This document shows positions 26,143 to 35,629 of a stretch of DNA of 64,000 nt, in pieces. The translations under genes were made by a program, and so were the position numbers. The first letter of the stretch is position 1. Every line of letters starts with the position of its first letter. The notes beneath the pieces were generated by a model that was not told the origin of the DNA, ran no database searches, and worked only from the letters and a program-made list of their open reading frames with translations. Location: the NCBI RefSeq assembly GCF_024506435.1, contig NZ_JANIET010000001.1:1364001-1428000 (forward strand), written 5' to 3'. This DNA is from Pantoea trifolii (GTDB lineage Bacteria > Pseudomonadota > Gammaproteobacteria > Enterobacterales > Enterobacteriaceae).

Positions 26143-26994
26143 ATGACGCACCGTGTTCAGATTCGCCGTTTTTGCCTCACGACCCTGTTTGCCAGCCTGA
26201 TGATGAGCGGCATTGCCGTACAGGCGAAAGAGTGGAAATCGATCACCATCGCTACCGAAGGCAGCTATGAACCCTGGAACCTGACGCTGCCGGGCGGCAA
26301 GTTAGGCGGCTTTGAACCGGAACTGATGGAAGACCTGTGCAAGCGCATGGGCATTCAGTGCAAGCTGGTGGTGCAGAACTGGGACGGCATGATCGCCGGC
26401 CTCAACGCCGGTAAATATGACGTGATCATGGATGCGATTGTCATCACGCCGGATCGTAAAAAAGTGGTCAACTTCACCACGCCATACGCCTCAACGCCGG
26501 CCACTTTCATCACCACCAAAGATAGCCCGCTGCTGCCAGCCGATCACAACATCATCAAGCTGCATGACGATGAGAAAGAGATCAACGCGGCGATTGCCCC
26601 CCTGAAAGCGGCGCTGAAGGGTAAAACCATCGGTATCGCCTCCGGCACGGTTTACACGCCATTTATCGATAAGTACTTCAAAGGCGATGCTGACGTACGC
26701 GAATACACCTCGTCGGCAGATGCGATGCTCGATCTGCAATCGGGCCGTATCGATGCGGTGTTCGATGACGTGACCTTTGCGCAATCAATGTTGGCGCGCA
26801 AAGAGAACAACAATCTGATCTTCAGCGGTCCACAACTCGGCGGCCCAATCTGGGGCGAGGGCGAAGCGATGGGTGTACGCATGGCGGACAACGACCTGAA
26901 GGCCAAGCTGGATGAGGCGATTCATGCCGCACTGGCTGACGGCACGGTGAAAAAGCTCAGTGAGAAGTGGTTTAAAACTGACGTAACCCCGTAA
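26143..26994 (+). CDS. Periplasmic substrate-binding protein (histidine/opine-type)
   Basis: Family-3 solute-binding protein of 283 residues. The signal peptide ends after VQA (residue 28), so it works in the periplasm. The mature protein has the ligand-pocket landmarks of the HisJ/LAO/NocT group: TEGSYEPWN at the N-terminus (aromatic and acidic contacts), CKLVVQNWDGMIAGLNAGKYDVI, ITPDRKKVVNFTTPY and KTIGIASGTVYTPF. An insert (DHNIIKLHDDEKEINAAIAPLKAALK) precedes the hinge. It is first in an operon with two permeases, an ATPase and a HAL-fold protein, preceded by two HutC-type operators. Likely ligands are histidine, urocanate or a modified histidine; the choice among these is inference. Confidence 0.88.
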   Translation: MTHRVQIRRFCLTTLFASLMMSGIAVQAKEWKSITIATEGSYEPWNLTLPGGKLGGFEPELMEDLCKRMGIQCKLVVQNWDGMIAGLNAGKYDVIMDAIVITPDRKKVVNFTTPYASTPATFITTKDSPLLPADHNIIKLHDDEKEINAAIAPLKAALKGKTIGIASGTVYTPFIDKYFKGDADVREYTSSADAMLDLQSGRIDAVFDDVTFAQSMLARKENNNLIFSGPQLGGPIWGEGEAMGVRMADNDLKAKLDEAIHAALADGTVKKLSEKWFKTDVTP

Positions 26995-27006
26995 GTGAGG
27001 TGAAAG

Positions 27007-27726
27007 ATGATGAGCCTGCTGAGTTTTGGTGCTGATGGTTGGGGCCGCCTGATCCTGAGTGCCGCCTGCACCACGCTGCTGCTATCGCTGGTGGCGCTGA
27101 TGATGGGTGCGGTGGTCGGTTCCGGCGTGGCGGCCGCCAAATTATCGCCTCAGCGCTGGCTGCGCTGGTTGGGTGAAAGCTATTCAGTGGTGTTTCGCGG
27201 CATCCCGGAACTGCTGGTGATCTACCTGTTCTATTTTGGGGGATCCGGCCTGATTACGCTGGTTGGGCAGATGTTCGGCGCGGATGGCTTTATCGAAGCG
27301 CCGCCGTTCCTGATTGGTGCGCTGGCTATCGGGCTCATCTCTGGTTCGTATCAGGGTGAAGTGTATCGCGCGGCGCGCCTGGCGCTGTCGAAAGGCGAGG
27401 TGGAAGCTGCGGTGGCGATTGGTATGCCGCGCTGGCGCATTGCCCAACGTATTCTGCTGCCGCAGGTGGTGCGTTATGCGCTGCCGGGTATGTCGAACGT
27501 GTGGCAGATGAGCCTGAAGGATTCGGCGTTGGTGTCGGTCACCGGCATTGTCGAGCTGATGCGTGCCAGCCAGGTTGCGGCCGGATCCACGCGCGATTAC
27601 TTCACTTTCTATCTGATCGGCGGCGCCTGTTATCTGGTGCTGACGCTGGTGTCTAATCATGCGTTTCGCCGGGCGGAATCGCGTCTTGGTCGTGCGTGGC
27701 AAAGTCGCACTGCGGCACAGCATTAA
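27007..27726 (+). CDS. Amino-acid ABC transporter permease 1 (HisQ-type)
   Basis: Inner-membrane permease of 239 residues with about five hydrophobic helices. The cytoplasmic coupling loop is VEAAVAIGMPRWRIAQRILLPQVVRYALPG (about residues 132-160). A typical SYSVVFRGIPELLVIYLFYFG segment precedes it. It pairs with the next gene as a HisQ/HisM-like heterodimer. The start is ATG 27007 or ATG 27010, preceded by GTGAGGTGAAAG. It is 12 nt after the binding protein stop and part of the HutC-controlled operon. Confidence 0.9.
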   Translation: MMSLLSFGADGWGRLILSAACTTLLLSLVALMMGAVVGSGVAAAKLSPQRWLRWLGESYSVVFRGIPELLVIYLFYFGGSGLITLVGQMFGADGFIEAPPFLIGALAIGLISGSYQGEVYRAARLALSKGEVEAAVAIGMPRWRIAQRILLPQVVRYALPGMSNVWQMSLKDSALVSVTGIVELMRASQVAAGSTRDYFTFYLIGGACYLVLTLVSNHAFRRAESRLGRAWQSRTAAQH

Positions 27727-27737
27727 GGAGCAGCAGC

Positions 27738-28466
27738 ATGATCGACTTCGCTTTTCTCTTTGATACCTTTCTCAAGCTGAGCGCCGCGCTGCCGGTGACG
27801 CTGGGCCTGTTTATCAGCGCCTTTATTTGCGGCGGCATTCTGGCGATTGGCATTTTGTCCCTGCGCATGAGCCGCTGGCGCGTGCTGAGCGGTTTCGCGC
27901 GCGGCTACATTCTGGTGTTTCGCGGCTCGCCGCTGATGATCCAGCTGTTTCTCATCTATTACGGCCTTGGGCAGTTTGGCGTGATCCGCCACAGCTTCGT
28001 TTGGCCGTTCCTGCGCGAACCCTTTATCTGCGCGGTGCTGGCGCTGTCACTTTGTACTGCGGCTTATACCGCCGAGATCTTGCGCGGTGCGCTGCTCGCG
28101 GTGCCAGCCGGGCAAGTGGAAGCGGGCCTCGCCTGCGGCATGTCGCGCTGGCTGCTGCTGCGCCGCATCATCGCGCCGATTATGCTGCGCTATGCCCTGC
28201 CTGCGTACTCCACCGAAGCGATTCTGCTGGTGAAATCCACCGCGCTCGCCAGCCTCGTCACCGTGTGGGACGTGACCGGCGTAGCGCAGCAGATTATTCA
28301 GCGTACCTATCGCACCATGGAAGTGTTTGTCTGTGCGGCGGCGATCTACCTGATTCTCAACTTTATTATCGTCCAGCTGTACGCGCTGTTAGAGCGTCGT
28401 CTGACCCCGGCGCATCGTGTCGCAAAAAAGCCGTTGCCCGCCGTTAAACCGCTTGCCGGAGAGTAA
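27738..28466 (+). CDS. Amino-acid ABC transporter permease 2 (HisM-type)
   Basis: Inner-membrane permease of 242 residues, HisM-like. The first helix is [25 protein letters not shown] and the [15 protein letters not shown] segment is diagnostic. The coupling loop is [29 protein letters not shown], in which the usual EAA is EAG. The ATG at 27738 follows AAGGAGCAG; a longer frame begins inside the preceding gene and is rejected. It forms the membrane channel with the 27007 product and is followed within 2 nt by the ATPase gene. Confidence 0.9.
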   Translation: MIDFAFLFDTFLKLSAALPVTLGLFISAFICGGILAIGILSLRMSRWRVLSGFARGYILVFRGSPLMIQLFLIYYGLGQFGVIRHSFVWPFLREPFICAVLALSLCTAAYTAEILRGALLAVPAGQVEAGLACGMSRWLLLRRIIAPIMLRYALPAYSTEAILLVKSTALASLVTVWDVTGVAQQIIQRTYRTMEVFVCAAAIYLILNFIIVQLYALLERRLTPAHRVAKKPLPAVKPLAGE

Positions 28467-28467
28467 T

Positions 28468-29262
28468 ATGCATTCCACATCACCCGTTACCTTATCCGCC
28501 ACCGACATCCATAAATCTTTTGGCGCGATGGAAGTTCTGAAAGGCATTTCGCTGCAGGCGCATAAAGGCGATGTCATCTCGATTCTTGGTGCCAGCGGCT
28601 CGGGAAAAAGTACTTTGCTGCGCTGCATCAACCTGCTGGAAACGCCGGACGCCGGTGTAGTGAGCGTTGGCGGTGAAACCATTGAGATGAAACGCCATGC
28701 GCGCGGCCATCAGCTGGCAGCCAATCCGAAGCAGATTGAGCGTTTGCGTTCACGCCTCGGCATGGTGTTCCAGAGCTTTAATCTGTGGTCGCACATGACG
28801 GTGCTGCAAAACGTCATCGAAGGGCCGCACTATGTGCTGAAGCGCGACAAGAAAAGCTGCATCGCCCAGGCGGAGCAGCTGCTGGATCGCGTCGGCTTAC
28901 TCAATCGCAAAGATTTTTACCCGGCGCAGCTGTCGGGCGGTCAGCAGCAGCGCGTGGCGATTGCCCGCGCGCTGGCGATGGATCCGGAAGTGATGCTGTT
29001 CGATGAACCGACCTCAGCGCTCGATCCGGAGCTGGTGGGCGAAGTGCTGAAAGTGATGCGTAGCCTGGCCGAAGAGGGGCGCACCATGCTGGTGGTGACG
29101 CACGAAATGGGCTTTGCGCGTAATGTCTCTAACCGCGTGGTGTTTATGCATCAGGGCACTATTGATTGTCAGGGCGCGCCGGAAGAGATGTTTGGTGCCG
29201 AGGGATCGCAGCGCTTTAAGCAGTTTATCTCCAGCCATCACGGCGCGGAGCAGCCAGCATGA
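28468..29262 (+). CDS. Amino-acid ABC transporter ATP-binding protein (HisP-type)
   Basis: ATPase of 264 residues. Walker A is GASGSGKST near residue 41, the signature is LSGGQQQR near 160, and Walker B is [18 protein letters not shown]. The insertion after the first strand set ([24 protein letters not shown]) is the HisP/OccP type, fitting a histidine- or opine-class importer. The ATG at 28468 follows GGAGAG. The stop overlaps the start of the HAL-like gene (ATGA), so transport and the HAL-like enzyme are translationally coupled. This is the strongest hint that they share a substrate. Confidence 0.92.
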   Translation: MHSTSPVTLSATDIHKSFGAMEVLKGISLQAHKGDVISILGASGSGKSTLLRCINLLETPDAGVVSVGGETIEMKRHARGHQLAANPKQIERLRSRLGMVFQSFNLWSHMTVLQNVIEGPHYVLKRDKKSCIAQAEQLLDRVGLLNRKDFYPAQLSGGQQQRVAIARALAMDPEVMLFDEPTSALDPELVGEVLKVMRSLAEEGRTMLVVTHEMGFARNVSNRVVFMHQGTIDCQGAPEEMFGAEGSQRFKQFISSHHGAEQPA

Positions 29263-30740
29263 CCGTGGTGTGGGGCGATGGCCCATTAACCTGGCAAGAG
29301 CTGGTGCAGGTGGCGCGGCACGACGCGGAACTCAGTTTGAGCGTCAGCGCCTGGCAGCGTATTGCGCAAGGGCGCACCATTGTCGATGAGATTGTCGCCA
29401 GCGGCCAGATTGCCTACGGCATTAATACCGGATTGGGCGCGCTGTGCAATATCACGCTGCCGGAAGATCAGCTTAGCCAGCTGTCGCGCAACACATTGTT
29501 GAGCCACGCCTGTGGTGTCGGCCCGCTGCTGACGCGTGAACAGGCGCGCGCCATTCTGTGCGCGGCCATCGCCAATTACAGCCACGGCAAATCGGGCGTG
29601 TCGGTGGCGCTGGTGCAGCATCTGCTGGCGCTGCTCAATCAGCAGATTACGCCGCAGGTGCCGTCGCAGGGTTCGGTGGGCTATCTCAGCCATATGGCGC
29701 ATATCGGGCTGGCGCTGATTGGTGTTGGTGACGTCGAGTATCAAAACCAGATTATGCCTGCCGCGCAGGCATTAACGCTGGCGGGATTGCAGCCCTATCG
29801 TCCGGGTGCCAAAGAGGGTTTGAGCCTGGTCAACGGCACGCCGTGCATGACCGGCTTATCCTGCCTGGCGCTGGATGATGCGGCGCGTTTACTGGATTGG
29901 GCGGATGTCACCGGCGCGATGAGTTTCGAGGCGCTGCGTGGACAGCTGGTGGCTTTTGATGCCGAGGTGATCGCGCTGAAAGCCAGTCCGGGCATGCAAT
30001 TGAGCGGTCAGCGTTTACGCGATCTGCTGAGTGATAGCCCGCTGCTGGCGACCAGCGTTGGTATTCGTACCCAGGATGCGCTCAGCCTGCGCTCCATGCC
30101 GCAGGTGCACGGCGCCAGCCGCGATCAGTTCGATCACGCGGCGCGCCAGATTGAGACCGAACTTAATGCCTGCACCGATAATCCGCTGGTGCTCGGCACG
30201 CCGGATAACTGGCGCGTGGTGTCTCAGGCTAACCCGCACGGCGAATCGGTGGCGATGGCGGCGGATCTGCTGGCGATTGCCATGGCGGAAGTCGGCAGCA
30301 TCGCCGAGCGGCGGCTTGATCGTTTAGTCAATCCGCTGGTGAGCGGCTTACCGGCGTTTCTGGTGGCGCAGCCGGGCGTTAACTCCGGCATGATGATTGC
30401 GCAGTATGTGGCGGCGTCACTGTGTGCGGAGAATCGTCAGCTGGCGCAGCCGGCGGTGCTGGATAACTATGTGACGTCGGGTTTGCAGGAGGATCATCTC
30501 AGCCTCGGTACCGGCGCGGCGCTGAAGCTGCTGAAGCTGGTGGGCAACGTATGGCAGATTCTGGCGATTGAGTATCTGCTGGCGGCGCAGGCGCTGGATT
30601 TCCACGGCGAAGATCAGCTGGCGCAAGGGACGGCGCAAGCATTGCGTCGCCTGCGCGCGGTGGTTGCCAACTGGCAGGAAGACCGCTGGCTGGCGCCAGA
30701 GATTTCGCGTGCGGTGCAGGTGTTGAAGAGCGGTTTGTAA
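29259..30740 (+). CDS. HAL/PAL-fold lyase-like protein lacking the MIO tripeptide
   Basis: Histidine-ammonia-lyase homologue of 493 residues, clearly aromatic-amino-acid-lyase fold: [10 protein letters not shown] (Tyr53), [20 protein letters not shown] and LQEDHLSLG (Glu411) all align with HutH. Two catalytic features are missing. The [14 protein letters not shown] block reads [13 protein letters not shown] (residues 138-150), a precise three-residue gap where Ala-Ser-Gly should be, so no MIO cofactor can form. The active-site tyrosine of QDPYSIR is leucine (QDALSLR, Leu275). The frame is intact and codon use normal, so this is not a decayed gene. It ends a HutC-boxed importer operon. A lyase that needs no MIO because its substrate carries a good leaving group (hercynine- or ergothioneine-like trimethylammonium, as in ergothionase) is my favoured hypothesis; a regulatory or binding role is the alternative. 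Confidence 0.85.
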   Translation: MTVVWGDGPLTWQELVQVARHDAELSLSVSAWQRIAQGRTIVDEIVASGQIAYGINTGLGALCNITLPEDQLSQLSRNTLLSHACGVGPLLTREQARAILCAAIANYSHGKSGVSVALVQHLLALLNQQITPQVPSQGSVGYLSHMAHIGLALIGVGDVEYQNQIMPAAQALTLAGLQPYRPGAKEGLSLVNGTPCMTGLSCLALDDAARLLDWADVTGAMSFEALRGQLVAFDAEVIALKASPGMQLSGQRLRDLLSDSPLLATSVGIRTQDALSLRSMPQVHGASRDQFDHAARQIETELNACTDNPLVLGTPDNWRVVSQANPHGESVAMAADLLAIAMAEVGSIAERRLDRLVNPLVSGLPAFLVAQPGVNSGMMIAQYVAASLCAENRQLAQPAVLDNYVTSGLQEDHLSLGTGAALKLLKLVGNVWQILAIEYLLAAQALDFHGEDQLAQGTAQALRRLRAVVANWQEDRWLAPEISRAVQVLKSGL

Positions 30741-30743
30741 CAC

Positions 30744-30801
30744 GGTCGCCATGAATGGCGACCCTACAAAATCCGGTCGTAGGGCGCCATTCATGGCGAC
30801 C
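30744..30801. repeat. Inverted pair of 24-bp REP-like palindromes
   Basis: GGTCGCCATGAATGGCGACCCTAC at 30744-30767 and its inverted copy (GTAGGGCGCCATTCATGGCGACC, one base shorter) at 30779-30801. They sit between the convergent HAL-like and flavin-reductase-like genes, a good position for a bidirectional terminator. Confidence 0.85.
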
Positions 30802-30811
30802 TGGCCGACGA

Positions 30812-31441
30812 TCAGCGGCGCGCATCCGGGCGCACCAAATCAAAGCGCAGTTCTTCGCTGATGCCGTAATAGGCCGACGGGCCACCGGCACGCAGGATTG
30901 GCTGCGCTTTGGCGGTTTGATAGATCCCTTCTTCCAGCAGTGATTCATCAATATGAATGGCGACCGCTTCGCCCATCACCAGCCAGCTATCAATTGGGTT
31001 GCCTTGCGCATCCTGCAGTTGAATCAGCTGCGTCAACTTACACTCAAAATTCACCGGGCTTTCCGCCACCATGCTGACATTGACGTGTGATGCGGCAAGC
31101 GGCGTTAATCCTGCCAGCGCAAACTCATCCTGTTCAGACGGCACCGATGCGGAGCTCTCATTCATCGCCTCGGCCAGCGGACGCGTGGCCAGATTCCAGA
31201 CAAACTCTTTGGTCTCCGAGATATTCTGCACGCTGTCTTTCCAGCCACTGCTGGCGAAACCGATAATCGGCGGATGATAGTTGAAGCAGTTAAAGAAGCT
31301 GTAGGGCGCTAAATTGCGTACGCCGCTGGCGCTTTGCGAGCTGACCCAACCAATGGGGCGAGGGCCGACGATCGCATTCAAAGGGTCGTGCGGCAAACCG
31401 TGTCCAGCGCGGGGCTGATAAGAGTAACGCTGACGAGTCAT
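30812..31441 (-). CDS. Flavin-reductase-like-domain protein (FMN-binding, DIM6/NTAB type)
   Basis: Protein of 209 residues with the flavin-reductase-like split-barrel fold. The N-terminus carries the family block DPLNAIVGPRPIGWVSSQSASGVRNLAPYSFFN, which forms the FMN pocket, followed by PPIIGFASSGWKDSVQNISETKEFVWN. Relatives reduce flavins or oxidise small aromatics, but most are uncharacterised. The ATG at 31441 follows AAGGATAG. It stands alone between the hut-linked operon and rlmF with no evident partner. It is not part of the E. coli backbone order. A specific function cannot be assigned. Confidence 0.8.
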   Translation of the reverse strand: MTRQRYSYQPRAGHGLPHDPLNAIVGPRPIGWVSSQSASGVRNLAPYSFFNCFNYHPPIIGFASSGWKDSVQNISETKEFVWNLATRPLAEAMNESSASVPSEQDEFALAGLTPLAASHVNVSMVAESPVNFECKLTQLIQLQDAQGNPIDSWLVMGEAVAIHIDESLLEEGIYQTAKAQPILRAGGPSAYYGISEELRFDLVRPDARR

Positions 31442-31568
31442 AACTATCCTTAAAGAGGAACCTGAGTGTGGTGCACTAATCTCATCTAATACGCTGAATT
31501 CGATTAAGCGCATTGTGCGATGCCGCTAGCCAGAGTATCTTACGCCCGCGCTATTTTCCGGAGAAACT

Positions 31569-32495
31569 ATGAACAAGCCAGCCGCCACGTCACCTTTCCA
31601 TCCGCGTAACCGCCATCAAGGCCGTTATGATTTTGCTGCTTTGACCGCAGCCCATCCGCCGCTGGCGGTGAAAGTGCGTCCCAACGGCTACGGCGAGTTG
31701 TCGGTGGATTTCGCCGATCCTGAAGCGGTGATGCTGCTCAATCAGGCGCTGCTGAAGTTGTTCTATAACCTCAACTGGCAGCTACCCGCAGGTTATCTGA
31801 CGCCGCCGGTGCCGGGCCGTGCAGATTATGTGCATGCGCTGGCCGATCTGCTGGCAAGCGACAACGGCGGCGTGGTGCCGCGCGATCTGGATGTGATGGA
31901 TATCGGCTGCGGCGCGAACTGCATCTATCCGCTGATTGGCAACGCCGAATATGGCTGGCGCTTCACCGGCACCGATATCACTGCCGAAGCGATTACCGTT
32001 GCCGGACAGATTGTGGCGAGTAATCCGGGCTTGCAGCGCGCCGTGCGTCTGCGTCGGCAAAAGGATACCTCGGCGATTTTCGCTGGCGTGGTGCATAAGA
32101 ACGAGCGCTATCACGCGGTGCTGTGCAATCCGCCGTTCCATTCGTCTGCGGAGGAGGCGGCCAGCGTAGGTCAGCGTAAAACGCGTAACCTCGGCCTGGG
32201 CAAAAACGCGCCGCTCAATTTTGGTGGTCATCATAATGAATTGTGGTGTGACGGCGGCGAGCGCAAGTTCGTCGGCCAGATGATCGCTGAAAGCGTGGCG
32301 CACTCCGACCACATTATTTGGTTCACCTCGCTGGTCTCGCGCAAAGAGAATTTACCGGCGCTGCGCGACCAGCTGCGCGATCTTGATGCCTACGAAGTGC
32401 GCATCATCGAAATGGCGCAAGGGCAGAAGCAGAGCCGCTTTATCGCCTGGACGTTCCAGCCGCCAGCTACACGCGCCAAGCGGCTGAAACGCTAA
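31569..32495 (+). CDS. rlmF: 23S rRNA (adenine-1618 N6)-methyltransferase RlmF
   Basis: S-adenosylmethionine-dependent methyltransferase of 308 residues, the E. coli YbiN length, that modifies A1618 of 23S rRNA. The SAM-binding DIGCGANCIYPL is near residue 106. The N6-adenine catalytic tetrapeptide NPPF is in LCNPPFHSS near 191. The conserved N-terminal block HPRNRHQGRYDFAAL is also present. It is convergent with ybiO with only 2 bp between stops. It belongs to the conserved rlmF-ybiO-glnQPH backbone segment. Confidence 0.96.
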   Translation: MNKPAATSPFHPRNRHQGRYDFAALTAAHPPLAVKVRPNGYGELSVDFADPEAVMLLNQALLKLFYNLNWQLPAGYLTPPVPGRADYVHALADLLASDNGGVVPRDLDVMDIGCGANCIYPLIGNAEYGWRFTGTDITAEAITVAGQIVASNPGLQRAVRLRRQKDTSAIFAGVVHKNERYHAVLCNPPFHSSAEEAASVGQRKTRNLGLGKNAPLNFGGHHNELWCDGGERKFVGQMIAESVAHSDHIIWFTSLVSRKENLPALRDQLRDLDAYEVRIIEMAQGQKQSRFIAWTFQPPATRAKRLKR

Positions 32496-32497
32496 GC

Positions 32498-34774
32498 TTA
32501 TTGCGCCGGTGGCAACGCCGGTAAGCTGGCAGCGGAGGCAATATCGCTGCCGGTTTGCATAACTTCTACCGTTTGATGTGGCGCTTTAATGCCGGCCGCA
32601 TCAAAATGCTTCTTCACCTTATCATCCAGCGCAAAACGTACCGTCCACTGCTTCAGCGGCTGGGTGGTGAATGACACGCGCACGGTAAAGGAATGGTTGG
32701 TTAATCCCACTAATCCGGCAAAACTCGGCTCGCCAATCACCATGCCGCGAATTTCCGGGTTCTCCAGCAGCTCTTTCACTGCGCTCTGCAGCGTTTGGTT
32801 AACACGTTCGGTATCTTCACTGCGAGCGACATCATAGTTGGCCACAAACGATCCGATGCCGCGCACAAAGTTGGCGAAGGTGGTGATCGATGACCACGGA
32901 ACAATGTGATACGCGCCGGTATCCTGACGCACGCCCACCGAACGAATCGACATACGCTCCACCGTGCCGGTGATTGGGCCAATGGTGACTAAATCACCGG
33001 TGTTCATGCCGTTCTCAAACTGGATAAAGATGCCGGTGATGATGTCCTTCACCAGCGTTTGCGAACCGAACGACACCGCCAGACCAAGCGCACCGGCACC
33101 GGCCAGCAGCGGCGCGATATTCACACCGACTTCCGACAGCAAAATCATAATGGTGATGGTGCTGATCACCACCGCCAGCGCGTTACGGAACAGTGTCAGC
33201 AGCGTGCGGGTGCGTGCGCTTGGCATTGGGCGGCCGTGCGAATCCGAGGCGAGGCGGCTTTCGATTAAACTCGCCAGCAGCGTCCAGCCGATTGCCGACA
33301 GCAGCACAATCATCACGATACGAATCAGGATATCCACCATTTTCTGTCCGGTACCGAGAGTGAGCCAGTGCCAGAGATCAAACAGATTCCAGGCGTTGAG
33401 CAGCAGCAACAGCGTGGCAAATACCGTGACCACGCGCGCCAGTTTCAGCAGCGCTTTTACCCAATCGTTGACGCGCTTTTGCAGCTCGGGATAGTTGCGG
33501 CGCATATCAGGCGACAGCGTGACGGTTTTGCCAATCCAGCGCGTTAGCATGCCGGAAATCAGCGCGGCAATAACCACGATCGCCAGGCTGCGGACCGTGG
33601 CGGACATCATAAACTTCAGGCTGTCGCCGGGATTGAAGATCGAGAACAGGAACAGCGCGATAAAGTAGGCGCTGGCCAGCCAATGCCACACCATGCCGAA
33701 GGCGCGGATGAACAGCGCAAAGAAGCTCATGCTGCGATCGGCGAGACGCGACAACTCCTGATGAATGTTGCTTTTGTTGCGGAAAATCAGCCACAGCGCC
33801 CAGCCGGTCATGATCCCCATGATCAGCATATTGACCAACGCGGCTACCTGAATGTTGACCTGATTGGAGACAATCGGCACCACCACCAGTAAACCGTAAC
33901 CGATGATGCCGCTCAGCCAGCTCAAACGCGTGTTCCAGTAGCTGGCGCGCGCATCGGTTAAGTGGAAGAAACGCAGCGTGGGGAAGCGCGGGCAGAAAAT
34001 CAGCCGCAGCACCGCTTTAAAGAATTCAATCAGCGCAAAGGCGTTAAGGAACAAACCTTGCTGATAGGCGATGGTGCGGTTGTTGTTGTGATAGTTGTCG
34101 CTGATGATCTGCCCGACAAACAGCGTCAGCGCCAGCAGCACAATATCGAGTACAAAGGCCATTAAGATGGCAGCGGGCAGGTGTAGCCACTTAGTGCCCT
34201 CAAGATTTTGATCGCGTCCCCAGCGTCCCATACGTCGCCAGACCGGCCACATCATACGGCGTGTCAGCCAGTAAAACGCAAACACCGAGGCGGCGAGGGC
34301 GGCAAAGTATTTCAGCGCGTTGAGGAAGGTTTGTTGGTTAAAGGCTTTGTGCGGCGCATTGGTGATGTTGTCATGCAGTTGGACAAACTGCGCGGCTACC
34401 GCACCGCCATATTCACGCATTACGCTGGTGACGCTCTCCAGCACCGTGGGATCTTCTTCATTGGCCTGCGGCGGTGCCAGCACCGGCGGTTCGCTGGTGG
34501 ATTGACTGTTTGCGGCCTGACGTAACTGATCGATCAGCTCCTGGCGCGAAGCGTTGTTATCCAGAATATTTGCCAGCGCGGCGTAAGCGGCTTTTTTCTC
34601 GTCTAAGCTGGGTTCGCTTTCGGTTGTGCTATTCGTTGCCGGGGTTTGTGACTGCTGAGCTGCAACGACTGCCTGCGGCAGGTTAACCGCCTGCGCCGGG
34701 GCAATGAGAAACAGGGTGAACAAACTGAAGAGTAACCACATGGCTAAACGCCATGGTGGGCTGGCAGACGACAT
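32498..34774 (-). CDS. ybiO: Moderate-conductance mechanosensitive channel YbiO (MscS family)
   Basis: Large MscS-family channel of 758 residues that opens on osmotic downshock. A signal peptide (about residues 1-29, ending AQA) is followed by a periplasmic Ser/Thr/Gln-rich region. A series of transmembrane helices precedes the conserved pore helix and beta domain near residues 555-640 (LLAGAGALGLAVSFGSQTLVKDIITGIFIQFENGMNTGDLVTIG). The C-terminal vestibule ends in an alanine/proline tail. Length slightly exceeds E. coli YbiO (741). It is transcribed away from glnQ's 3' end on the same strand, separated by a palindromic repeat. Confidence 0.94.
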   Translation of the reverse strand: MSSASPPWRLAMWLLFSLFTLFLIAPAQAVNLPQAVVAAQQSQTPATNSTTESEPSLDEKKAAYAALANILDNNASRQELIDQLRQAANSQSTSEPPVLAPPQANEEDPTVLESVTSVMREYGGAVAAQFVQLHDNITNAPHKAFNQQTFLNALKYFAALAASVFAFYWLTRRMMWPVWRRMGRWGRDQNLEGTKWLHLPAAILMAFVLDIVLLALTLFVGQIISDNYHNNNRTIAYQQGLFLNAFALIEFFKAVLRLIFCPRFPTLRFFHLTDARASYWNTRLSWLSGIIGYGLLVVVPIVSNQVNIQVAALVNMLIMGIMTGWALWLIFRNKSNIHQELSRLADRSMSFFALFIRAFGMVWHWLASAYFIALFLFSIFNPGDSLKFMMSATVRSLAIVVIAALISGMLTRWIGKTVTLSPDMRRNYPELQKRVNDWVKALLKLARVVTVFATLLLLLNAWNLFDLWHWLTLGTGQKMVDILIRIVMIVLLSAIGWTLLASLIESRLASDSHGRPMPSARTRTLLTLFRNALAVVISTITIMILLSEVGVNIAPLLAGAGALGLAVSFGSQTLVKDIITGIFIQFENGMNTGDLVTIGPITGTVERMSIRSVGVRQDTGAYHIVPWSSITTFANFVRGIGSFVANYDVARSEDTERVNQTLQSAVKELLENPEIRGMVIGEPSFAGLVGLTNHSFTVRVSFTTQPLKQWTVRFALDDKVKKHFDAAGIKAPHQTVEVMQTGSDIASAASLPALPPAQ

Positions 34775-34879
34775 CGCTTTTCTCCTTTAGCTTCGCGCAG
34801 CGGCACAAGAGAGAAGTATAGTCAGTGATGGAAGGTTAGGATTCTGAAAGGAAAATTGCGTGGGTGCGGGTAAGAAGAA

Positions 34880-34903
34880 GGTCGCCATGAATGGCGACCC
34901 TAC
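34880..34903. repeat. 24-bp REP-like palindrome downstream of glnQ
   Basis: GGTCGCCATGAATGGCGACCCTAC, the same family as at 16011. It begins 4 bp after the glnQ stop (in transcription direction) and may end or stabilise the glnHPQ message. Confidence 0.85.
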
Positions 34904-34906
34904 GGA

Positions 34907-35629
34907 TTAGGAGACGTGCTGCAGGAATTCGCGCAGACGATCGCTTGGCGGGTTGGTGATCAAATCGTCCGGGTTGCCATCTTCTGCAATGGTGCCTTTA
35001 TCGATAAAGATCAGACGCGAAGCCACTTTCTGAGCGAATCCGACTTCGTGCGTCACGATGACCATCGTCATGCCTTCTTCCGCCAGATCCTGCATCACTT
35101 TCAATACTTCGTGACGCAGCTCGGGATCCAGCGCTGAGGTTGGCTCATCAAACAACATCATCTTCGGCTTCACTGCCAGCGCACGGGCAATCGCCACGCG
35201 CTGTTGCTGACCGCCAGAAAGCTCAGACGGGAAGTGGTGTGCACGCTCGGCGAGGCCAACTTTACCCAGTAGCTCACGCGCCAGTTTATGCGCTTCCTCT
35301 TTCTTCGCACCGCGTACGCGAATCGGGCCAAAGGCGACGTTATCCAGCGCGCTCATCTGTGGGAACAGATGGAACTGCTGGAACACCATGCCCGCTTCCT
35401 GACGAATCAGGCGCTCATCCACTTTCGGATCGTTGACCTTCATGCCATCGACAATCAGATCGCCGGTGGTGATCTCTTCCAGCTTGTTGATGCAGCGCAG
35501 CAGCGTGGATTTACCGGAACCGGACGGCCCAATAATCACCACCACTTCGCCTTGATTAATCTTCAGGTTGATGTCGTGCAGAACCTGAGTCTGGCCGAAA
35601 TTCTTCGAGACGTTTTTAAATTCAATCAC
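34907..35629 (-). CDS. glnQ: Glutamine ABC transporter ATP-binding protein GlnQ
   Basis: ATPase of 240 residues, identical in length to E. coli GlnQ. Walker A is GPSGSGKST near residue 34, the signature is LSGGQQQR near 139, and Walker B is [18 protein letters not shown]. It drives high-affinity glutamine uptake with GlnP and GlnH. Its start overlaps the glnP stop (ATGA). The operon reads glnH-glnP-glnQ leftward from the NtrC-type promoter region near 37170-37275. Confidence 0.96.
   Translation of the reverse strand: MIEFKNVSKNFGQTQVLHDINLKINQGEVVVIIGPSGSGKSTLLRCINKLEEITTGDLIVDGMKVNDPKVDERLIRQEAGMVFQQFHLFPQMSALDNVAFGPIRVRGAKKEEAHKLARELLGKVGLAERAHHFPSELSGGQQQRVAIARALAVKPKMMLFDEPTSALDPELRHEVLKVMQDLAEEGMTMVIVTHEVGFAQKVASRLIFIDKGTIAEDGNPDDLITNPPSDRLREFLQHVS

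Noticed and set aside
29259..30740. Simple duplicate of hutH, or a pseudogene
   Set aside because: The missing residues are exactly the MIO tripeptide, a second catalytic tyrosine is replaced, and the reading frame and operon coupling are intact. Neither duplication nor decay explains this well.
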